From Candidatus Peribacteraceae bacterium (GTDB lineage Bacteria; Patescibacteriota; Gracilibacteria; Peribacterales; Peribacteraceae): a stretch of 64,000 nucleotides of DNA. The position numbers were made by a program, and so were the translations under genes. The stretch covers positions 215,050 to 279,049 of the forward strand of contig JAGOTD010000001.1 of the NCBI GenBank assembly GCA_018061945.1, read 5' to 3'. The number at the start of each line of letters is the position of its first letter. Within the stretch, counting starts at the first letter, position 1. The notes beneath the pieces were generated by a model. That model did not search any database and was not told the origin of the DNA. It was given only the letters and a program-made list of their open reading frames with translations. Below are positions 55,127 through 61,982 of this stretch, one piece after another.

Positions 55127-55438
55127 GGTTCGTCGCTGTGGGCGCTTGGAACCGATCAGCCTGTTATCCCTAGAGTAACTTTTATCCGTTGAGCGACAGC
55201 CCACCCACGTGGTAAGAGCATAGTTAAATGCTCGGCTGCCGGATCACTATCACCAGCTTTCGCTTCTGCTCGGATTGTCATCCTCACAGTTAGGCTTACT
55301 TGTGCGATTACACGACAGCGCCGATTTCCATCCGGCGTTAGTAAACCATTGCGCGCCTCCGTTACTTTTTAGGAGGCAACCGCCCCAGTTAAACTGCCCA
55401 GCAAACAATGTCCCTAAGGTGGTAGAAAAATTCAGTTC

Positions 55439-55591
55439 GTTGTTAGCGGCAATGAATACTATGTCGATTGGTAAGGTAGGTCAGGTAAGTAAAGTATGTA
55501 TGGTATGTAAATATGCATAAATGCACACCTACCTTACCTACAATACCTTCCTTACGTACCTTACTTTCTCAATAGTTTCATTACTAACAAC
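55439..55591 (-). repeat. Intervening sequence in 23S built of GGTAGGTAAGG words
   Basis: In the 3' part of 23S (after the region equal to AACCGCCCCAGTTAAACTGC on the plus strand). Outer helix GTTGTTAG/CTAACAAC and AATGAA/TTTCATT; the inner part (55469-55566) consists of GGTAAGGTAGGTCAGGTAAG words and their complement CACCTACCTTACCTACAATA. Sequence and layout match the intergenic copies at 27673-28184 and 44479-44576. Confidence 0.85.
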
Positions 55592-55927
55592 AAATATAAA
55601 CTCTTCTAACACCTTAGGTGAGTGGCGTCGGAACGCGAGGGTGGTATCTCAACGGCCGCTCCAGTCGAGCCAAAGCCCGACCTTCAAAGCGTCCCACCTA
55701 TCCTGCGCACGCAATCCAACGACACAATGTCAGCGTACAGTGAAGCTTCATAGGGTCTTTTCGTCCTACCGTGATTAACCCGGCATTTTTACCGGGTTTG
55801 CAATTTCACCGGGCCTTGCGTTGAGACAGTGACCAGACCGTGGTACCATTCGTGCGGGTCGGAACTTCGAATGTTGGTTCCACCAGATGGTTAGTCTGGT
55901 ACTCAAGGAAACCTTGAGCGCACAACC

Positions 55928-56000
55928 GAATCGAATTGCGAATTTGGAATTACGAATTACGATTTCTCGTACTTCGCACTTCGTGATTCGTACTTCGAAG
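55928..56000 (-). repeat. GAATTACGA word palindrome inside the group I intron
   Basis: Near the 3' end of the intron, after P7: TTGCGAATTTGGAATTACGA with ATTACGATTTCTCGTACTTC and GTGATTCGTACTTCGAAG on the plus strand. It would form a P9-type peripheral hairpin. Same words as the intergenic copies at 12821, 26926 and 54590 and the IVS at 57204. Confidence 0.8.
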
Positions 56001-56081
56001 CCGCTTTGTTTTTTAGTCGCCTCGCGAATTGGAGGCGCCCTACATCGCTGCAGGGATCGGACTATATCATCATCCTTATTA

Positions 56082-56339
56082 CTAAGGATTGTCGCGTGTA
56101 GTCTCTGAGGAGCTTCTCAACTCTTCCAGATGTTCAGTCATACTTTTTCTGGCTTCACATATTTCTGTATCTGTAGAATTAGACAAAATCATAGCCATGA
56201 TCTTCATATTATAACTAAGCACTAAGCTCTTAGCTTTACGCTTAAAAGGACTATCGTCCATCTGCAGCAGCATCGTTTCCAATGCGAATTCTGCTAAATC
56301 ATAATCTTTCTGATTTGATATAAATTTTGCATACTTCAT
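56082..56339 (-). CDS. Intron-encoded 85-aa protein overlapping the ribozyme core
   Basis: Starts between the Q and R elements (P6 loop) and reads through R, P7, P3' into P8, where its TAG stop lies. MKYAKFISNQKDYDLAEFAL, ETMLLQMDDSPFKRKAKSLV, then helical to the end (CEARKSMTEHLEELRSSSET). No LAGLIDADG, HNH or GIY-YIG motif, so it is not a recognisable homing endonuclease. It may be a remnant, a maturase-like helper or chance; the clean helical composition favours a real protein. No ribosome site is obvious. Confidence 0.55.
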   Translation of the reverse strand: MKYAKFISNQKDYDLAEFALETMLLQMDDSPFKRKAKSLVLSYNMKIMAMILSNSTDTEICEARKSMTEHLEELRSSSETTRDNP

Positions 56340-56642
56340 AGAAAAGAGAGAATTTCCTGCTGATTGTCCGCAGGAGAGAGATTGTCACTTGATCGGCAAT
56401 AAATGTCAATCAAGTACTCCTCCATTCATCGGATTTTCCAGCATATAGCGACGTTTCTCACTGTGTGGTACACGTTGTCTTCTTCTGTCTCTTTTTACCC
56501 GTATTCATACTTTGAACTCTATAGATGATCAGTCTTCATCTACGAAAGAATAATTAACTGCTTACCTACTTGATGTATAAAACTTTTTACGAAACTTCCT
56601 CAGTGTTGAGTATTGCTACTCATGCGGGCAAGTAATTTGACC

Positions 56643-56696
<54 letters not shown>

Positions 56697-57181
56697 TCAG
56701 GGCTTAGATCGGAAGCATACACCTCCTCACGTGACCTTCTGACACTGGGCAGGCATCAGCCCCTATACATCGCCTTACGGCTTAGCAGGGACCTGTGTTT
56801 TTGGTAAACAGTCGCCTGGCCTCTTTCGCTGCGGCCCTAGAAATGAATCTAGGGCAGTCCTTATCCCGAAGTTACGGACGCTTTTTTGCAGAGTTCCTTA
56901 ACGCAAGTTGTCCCGATCGCCTTGGTCTACTCGACCATTCCACCAGTGTTGGTTTGCGGTACGGTCTCATATGTGTCTGGAAGCGACGATTTTCTTGAAA
57001 GCCGAATGAGCCAGACTCTTCCCCAATAAAGGGGCGATTGATATGCACTTTGCTCAAGTGGCGGATTTACCTACCACTCTCAACGCTTCGTGCCTTCTAC
57101 GTACAGTCAATGCGTACGTTCTGGTCATCCGTCTCCGTCATGCCGCTCCTAACGCCGAGATCTACTTCCTTCGTGACATAT

Positions 57182-57289
57182 CTCTTCCACTCTAGACTCT
57201 TAAGCGAATTACGAATCTGGAATTACGAATTACGATGTCGTAATTCGTGCTTCGTACTTCGTTATTCGAAGGAGTATAGGGTGGAAGAG
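57182..57289 (-). repeat. Intervening sequence in 23S built of GAATTACGA words
   Basis: Closing helix CTCTTCCAC (57182-57190) / GTGGAAGAG (57281-57289); the insert 57204-57270 reads GCGAATTACGAATCTGGAAT, TACGAATTACGATGTCGTAA, TTCGTGCTTCGTACTTCGTT. It sits in a variable helix of the middle of 23S (before the ATCGGCTACGCCTTT-like region). Many bacteria cut out such insertions with RNase III, leaving a fragmented 23S. Confidence 0.85.
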
Positions 57290-59171
57290 ACAGAGGCCAA
57301 AAAAGCTCTTAATCTCTTTGTTTGGGCGATCCATACGAGGTGCAGTAATATTAAACTGCTGTCCATCGGCTACGCTTTTCAGCCTCACCTTAGGCCCGAC
57401 TAACCCCACGCCGATCGACGTTGCGTGGGAAACCTTGGAAATTCGGCGGACAGGGTTTTCACCTGTCTTGTGGTTACTCATACCAACATTCTCACTTCTG
57501 TACGCTCCACCCTGCCTTACAACAGAGCTTCACCGCTGTACAGAACGCTCCTCTACTACACAAGGAAGACGCATCTTCCTCGCATTCGCTGTTTCGGTTA
57601 TCAGTTTAAATCCCGTGAATTTTCGGCGCGCTTTCGCGATCGACCAGTGAGCTGTTACGCTTTCTTTAAAGGATGGCTGCTTCTAAGCAAACCTCCTGGT
57701 TGTCTATGCGAAAACACTTCCTTTGATATACTTAACTGATATTTGGGACCTTAACAAACGATCTGGGCTGTTGCCCTCTCGACGATGGCACTTCGCTGTC
57801 ACCGTCTCACTCCCATAGCTCTAAAAGATGGGTATTCGGAGTTTATCAGGACTTGGTAGGCCTAGAAGACCCCCTTGTCGAAACAGTAGCTCTACCCCCC
57901 ATCGTATACTATGAGGCTGTTCCAAAAAACATTTCGAGGAGAACCAGCTATCTCCGGGTTCGATAAGCTTTTCACTCCAATCCACAAGTCATCCCAATGT
58001 CTTGCGATACATTATGGTTCGGGCCTCCAGTTTACTTTCGTAAACCTTCGCCCTGCTCATGGATAGCTCACCCGGTTTCGGGTCTCGTGCCAGCGACTAA
58101 TTCGCCCTATTCGGACTCGCTTTCGCTACGGCTGCGACTAAAACTGTCTTAGCCATGCCACTGACAACGAAGTCGTTGGTTCATTAGGCAAAAGGAACGC
58201 CGTGACCCTGTAGCATAGTAGAGCCTGTGCCATACTCAGACTCGAGCATGACATCTTCAAGCTACACTATGCTACAGGGCTCCGACTCCTTGAACGCATC
58301 ACATTTCAGAAACTATTTCATCCCCCTTTCGGGGTGCTTTTCACCTTTCCCTCACGGTACTATTCGCTATTGATCTCTCAAACTGTTTAGCCTTGGAAGG
58401 TGGTCCTCCCAGATTCGGGCCGGATTTCACGTGTCCGACCTTACTCAGGAAACCTCTATCGTGTACGTACCTTTCGACTACGGGGCTGTCACCCACTATG
58501 GCCGTCCTTTCCAGAACGTTTGTCTAGATTTGTACAATCGAATGTTGAGGTCCTACAACCCCCTATATAAATATAGGGTTTGGGCTGTTCCCGGTTCGCT
58601 CGCCACTACTACGGGAATCTCGTTTGATTTCTTTTCCCCTGTTACTTAGATGTTTCAGTTCACAGAGTCTTCCTCTTAAAATAAATTAAGTCATAAACTA
58701 TTAAGTCTATGGGGTTTCCCCATTCGGATATCTTCGGCTGGTAGCGCCTGCCTAGCGGCTGACCGAAGCTTTTCGCAGCTGGCCACGTCCTTCATCGGAT
58801 TTGAGAGTCAAGGCATCCGTGTGATGCGCTGAGTAACATTTATTTCGGTTTCAACTTTTAAAGGTTGAAGTGAAATTGTGCTGTTCACGTACCACGAAGC
58901 GAGCAGTCCTTAGACACACCCACCTTGCACTACGTAAACGCAAATCTTTTAAAGAATTTTATTCTAAATTTTATTAATCACAATAATTAAATTTCATAAA
59001 TCGATATTTTCGGCCGATGCTTTTAAGGAGCATGGGAGGACACGAACGCCTGTCTTTTCGACTTTTGAGGGCCAAAAAAAACGGGCGGCTTGCGCACACC
59101 CGTAGAAGCAGATCTCGATAGAGACAATCTGATGCTACGGGTAGGCGTAAGAAAACATATTGCGTAGGGGA

Positions 59172-59199
59172 ATTGTACGGATAAAAAGTAAGAGGTCAA
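59172..59199 (-). promoter_or_regulatory. Promoter of the 23S-5S operon
   Basis: Minus strand: TTGACC (59194-59199), 16 bases, TACAAT (59172-59177). About 320 bases before mature 23S. The short spacer and TTGACx box are usual for strong rRNA promoters. Confidence 0.75.
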
Positions 59200-59470
59200 G
59201 AATAAATTGTAAGAAAAGGAAAGAATGGGCGTTTACCCTCTTCACTCATTGGAAATCAGAATTTTGATCAGTGTGCTTTAGTCATTCTGCTAGCCATTTT
59301 CTGCAGATACAATCTGTATCTTCTTCTAGTGCATTTTTGAAGGTTTTTTTTGATTGTACGAATAAATTTTTTGTCATTCATTATAAAACAGAGAATCTTT
59401 TTACCGCTCAATCGGCGCGAACCTCGATATTTTCCTTTTTTGCCGATACAGGCAAGCACGTCTCAAATAA

Positions 59471-59499
59471 TTGACTTATTTATACTATAATTTTATAAT
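59471..59499 (+). promoter_or_regulatory. Strong sigma70-type promoter
   Basis: TTGACT (59471-59476), 17 bases, TATAAT (59494-59499). Precedes the 71-aa membrane protein gene. Confidence 0.85.
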
Positions 59500-59564
59500 A
59501 AAATTACCGATGCGGGCGGACGTTCTGCTCGTATTGGAGTCGATCCATTCAAAAAGGAGCTTTC

Positions 59565-59780
59565 ATGAAGAAGTTTCTCGCCGCACAAGGTCTGACGCTT
59601 ATGCTAGTGATAGTCGGACTCGTGACCGCCTGCTACGCCGCGTCTCTGTTCGTCAGCGAAGGCGCGAGGAGTACCGTCCTCTGGATTGCTGCGGGGCTAT
59701 CCGTTGTCGGTGCGTTGATGGCAACATGCATCTTAAGGCAGGGGAGGCAAAATCTGGCGAAAGCCAATGAAGCCGACTAG
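59565..59780 (+). CDS. Small membrane protein with two helices
   Basis: 71 aa. Start fixed by AAAGGAG six bases before the ATG, one of the few clear Shine-Dalgarno sites in the window. Two hydrophobic segments: GLTLMLVIVGLVTACYAASL (9-28) and TVLWIAAGLSVVGALMATCI (37-56), then a short polar tail QGRQNLAKANEAD. Strong promoter and terminator make it a single-gene transcript with high expected expression. No family recognised. Confidence 0.8.
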   Translation: MKKFLAAQGLTLMLVIVGLVTACYAASLFVSEGARSTVLWIAAGLSVVGALMATCILRQGRQNLAKANEAD

Positions 59781-59799
59781 ATGCACAGAGATCGACATG

Positions 59800-59834
59800 A
59801 CGGCCTGTCCCAACGGGACAGGCCGTCGGTTTTG
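59800..59834 (+). terminator. Intrinsic terminator
   Basis: GACGGCCTGTCCC pairs with GGGACAGGCCGTC over 12-13 bp and is followed by GGTTTT. It ends the 71-aa gene. Confidence 0.85.
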
Positions 59835-59891
59835 CAATCGAAAGATCCATTTCCATCCCTTGGCATTCACAGCGTTGATATGGTTTTTCCG

Positions 59892-59920
59892 CTGACTTCT
59901 GAGCGTTTTTCTGGTATACT
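59892..59920 (+). promoter_or_regulatory. Promoter of the second histidine kinase
   Basis: CTGACT (59892-59897), 17 bases, TATACT (59915-59920) with TGG before it (extended -10). The leader is about 12 nt and ends ACCAACACCC-ATG. Confidence 0.7.
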
Positions 59921-59938
59921 GAGGAGAAACCAACACCC

Positions 59939-61366
59939 ATGTCCCCTCTTACATTTTCACTCATCAAAAAGAACTGGAGCATTCTGCTGCTTGGCAGCGT
60001 GATGTTGTGTTTTACCGTTTTGCTTGGCGTACTGTTTTATACGAATGCAAAAACGACGGTTGAGAAGCAAGTGAGTGAACGCATTCGCAGTATTGCATCG
60101 ACGGCGGCGATTACAATCGATGGCACGCAGCTCGATACGATTCATGGCTTAAGCGATATTGAGAAACCTATCTATAGAGAGTCTGTCTTGCAGCTCCAAA
60201 AAATTCGCGATGCCAATCCAGGTGTCGTGTATGCGTATATTCTACGGCCAACAGCAGATCCGACTATCTACGAGTTTATTGCCGATGCGGATTCGCTCGA
60301 TCCGTACGCAACAGTGGATACTAATAAGGACGGAAAGATTGATGATGCGGATTCTACGTCGCCACCTGGGACGTCGTACGATGTCACGAAAATCTCCAAC
60401 ATCAACCGCGCACTTACGGAACCGGTTATTACGGATCATCCGTATACCGATAAATGGGGCACATTTATGTCCGGCTTTGCGCCTGTTCGCAATGCGAGTG
60501 GAGCGGCCATCGGCATCATTGGTATCGACATGAAGTTTGATGATTACTCCACGCTCGCGCACAGCATTGTCTCGCCGACAACGATCATTCTGTTTTTGCT
60601 CGCAGCAGGACTGCTCACGTCGTACGTGCTGCTATTTGCCTGGAAGCGCCGCGCCGAGGCGTGGGAACGCATCGACCGCGAACGTTCGTCGCTCCTTTCT
60701 ATTACGTCGCATCAGCTGGGCACGCCGGTCACGATTGTGCGCTGGTCACTCGATACGCTGGAAAAATCCGCATCCAAAGAAGAGCATCAGTATGCGCTCA
60801 ACAATGCGCGAGAAGGACTGGAGCGTATCAACGATATTTTAAAATCGCTCCACGACGCCGATATGGTAAGCAGAGGAACCGTGACTATCACCCCAACGCT
60901 CGTGAACGTCAAAACGATTCTCGATACACTCGTGAAAGCCACGTCTACGCGGCTTCAGAAAACCCAGCAAAAACTTATTCTTGATTTGCCCGAAGATTTT
61001 TCACTGGAAATCGACAGTAAGTTGGCGAGTCAAATTTTGGAAGAACTGATTACCAATGCCAGCCATTTCTCCGGCCCGCATACGCGCATACATATGCGTG
61101 TCGTCAAAGAAAATTCTACAGCGCTGTGTGTCATACAAGACGACGGCAGCGGCATTCCCACAAAGGATATGGAGCATATCGGCGAAAAATATTTCCGCGC
61201 GTCGAATGCAGCCATTTTGCACCCCGACGGCAATGGTCTTGGTATGTACATGGCCAAACGACTCACGGAACAGGCCGGTGGCTCGATTCATCTAGACAGC
61301 GAACTTGGCAAAGGCACAACTGTGACCGTGCGCATTCCGCTGAAAGCTCTTGCGCAGAAAAAATAA
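59939..61366 (+). CDS. Sensor histidine kinase with a Ca-loop-like motif in the sensor domain
   Basis: 475 aa. TM1 (SILLLGSVMLCFTVLLGVLF, 14-33), an extracytoplasmic sensor of about 170 residues with a Cache-like pattern (VVYAYILRPTADPTIYEFIA, GTFMSGFAPVRNASGAAIGI), TM2 (TTIILFLLAAGLLTSYVLLF, 214-233), then the H-box SHQLGTPVTI with His258, the N-box ELITNASHFSG, G1 DDGSGIP and G2 GNGLGMYMAK. Within the sensor, DTNKDGKIDDAD (127-138) matches the DxNxDGxIDxxD calcium loop of EF-hand/dockerin type. The H-box has Gly in place of the common Arg. Followed after 21 bases by an unknown gene, no receiver adjacent. Confidence 0.92.
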   Translation: MSPLTFSLIKKNWSILLLGSVMLCFTVLLGVLFYTNAKTTVEKQVSERIRSIASTAAITIDGTQLDTIHGLSDIEKPIYRESVLQLQKIRDANPGVVYAYILRPTADPTIYEFIADADSLDPYATVDTNKDGKIDDADSTSPPGTSYDVTKISNINRALTEPVITDHPYTDKWGTFMSGFAPVRNASGAAIGIIGIDMKFDDYSTLAHSIVSPTTIILFLLAAGLLTSYVLLFAWKRRAEAWERIDRERSSLLSITSHQLGTPVTIVRWSLDTLEKSASKEEHQYALNNAREGLERINDILKSLHDADMVSRGTVTITPTLVNVKTILDTLVKATSTRLQKTQQKLILDLPEDFSLEIDSKLASQILEELITNASHFSGPHTRIHMRVVKENSTALCVIQDDGSGIPTKDMEHIGEKYFRASNAAILHPDGNGLGMYMAKRLTEQAGGSIHLDSELGKGTTVTVRIPLKALAQKK

Positions 61367-61387
61367 CCGAGCGTAGCATACGGAACT

Positions 61388-61936
61388 ATGCCACTGCACA
61401 CAGCCGACGGATCAACCACTTCGCTTAAGGATTGGAACCAGCTGCAAGGAAATCTCGCAATGGATCTTATTAAGCTCGGTGGGATCGATCGTGACACCGA
61501 CCATCATGCGGTAAACGAATTTGTCCATCTGTGGTGCACTTGCTTTGCACAAGCTGCACGTCTTATTTGCGATACATACAACGTTGCCACCGATGAATTT
61601 GAACGAATAATGCATGAATTTATGAGTCGCATAAGAGAAGATCTACGTTTGGCAAAATGGCTGCAAAGCGAGCGACAGAAAAAGGACATTGGCATCGACG
61701 GGCTGCGCGACATGATTGTCGTAATGTGCGATACAAGGCAAATACAAGCAGGCCAATCAACTATTCGCGAGCGCATTACGATTGCACTTGAACCACATAG
61801 TGAAAATTACTCCATCAGCCTTTCTATGTCGTTTCCTAACCTTGAAGATCCAACGCAAGAACCACATGTTGAATGGGTCCACTTTCCGCTGAGTGCAAAG
61901 CAAGGAGACAGTGCATTGGCGAAAATGTGTGAATAA
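61388..61936 (+). CDS. Uncharacterised soluble protein in the kinase operon
   Basis: 182 aa. No signal or membrane segment. A helical first half with Cys/His-rich parts (HHAVNEFVHLWCTCFAQAAR, LICDTYNV) and a beta-rich end (RITIALEPHSENYSISLSMS, PHVEWVHFPLS). No recognised family. 21 bases after the histidine kinase, so co-transcribed; it may take part in the same signalling route (inference). It ends at a terminator. Confidence 0.7.
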   Translation: MPLHTADGSTTSLKDWNQLQGNLAMDLIKLGGIDRDTDHHAVNEFVHLWCTCFAQAARLICDTYNVATDEFERIMHEFMSRIREDLRLAKWLQSERQKKDIGIDGLRDMIVVMCDTRQIQAGQSTIRERITIALEPHSENYSISLSMSFPNLEDPTQEPHVEWVHFPLSAKQGDSALAKMCE

Positions 61937-61968
61937 AAAAAACCCGACCATTGCTGATCGGGTTTTTC
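61937..61968. terminator. Bidirectional terminator between kinase operon and rpoB
   Basis: AAACCCGA (61940-61947) pairs with TCGGGTTT (61958-61965), with A and T runs on both sides, so it serves the plus-strand operon and rpoB on the minus strand. Confidence 0.8.
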
Positions 61969-61982
61969 TCTATTCTCGTATA

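Larger units (their letters stand above)
55868..56642 (-). other. Group I intron in 23S rRNA at E. coli position 1951
   Basis: Minus strand. The 5' exon ends GTCGGGT; the intron begins GGTCAAATTACTTGCCCGCA, so GGGU pairs with GCCC and gives the classical U-G at the splice site (P1). The intron ends in G before the exon AAGTTCCGACC. Core elements in order: P3 strand GTCGC (56448-56452), P-like ATGCTGGAAAA, Q-like AATCAGCAGG (56356-56365), R TCAGAGACTA (P7 strand at 56099-56103), P3' GCGAC (56091-56095), P8 hairpin, and S GATATAGTCC (P7' at 56060-56064). Counting from the conserved U1939, the site is after U1951, where Coxiella also has a group I intron. An 85-aa frame lies inside. Confidence 0.9.
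58844..59564. other. Upstream region of the 23S operon and a promoter for the next gene
   Basis: No tRNA and no 16S. Minus strand: the rRNA promoter (59172-59199), then a leader hairpin of about 20 bp (59098-59142, ACCCGTAGAAGCAGAT with ATCTGATGCTACGGGT) and an A/T-rich pre-23S region. A minus-strand frame at 59268-59381 (MNDKKFIRTIKKNLQKCTRR, 37 aa, very basic) is possible but weak. The plus-strand promoter of the gene at 59565 lies at 59471-59499. Confidence 0.6.

Noticed and set aside
59268..59381. A very basic 37-codon minus-strand frame upstream of the 23S promoter.
   Set aside because: Composition (Lys/Arg-rich) could suit a small ribosomal or nucleic-acid-binding protein, but there is no ribosome site, family match or transcript border; kept only as a note in the region entry.
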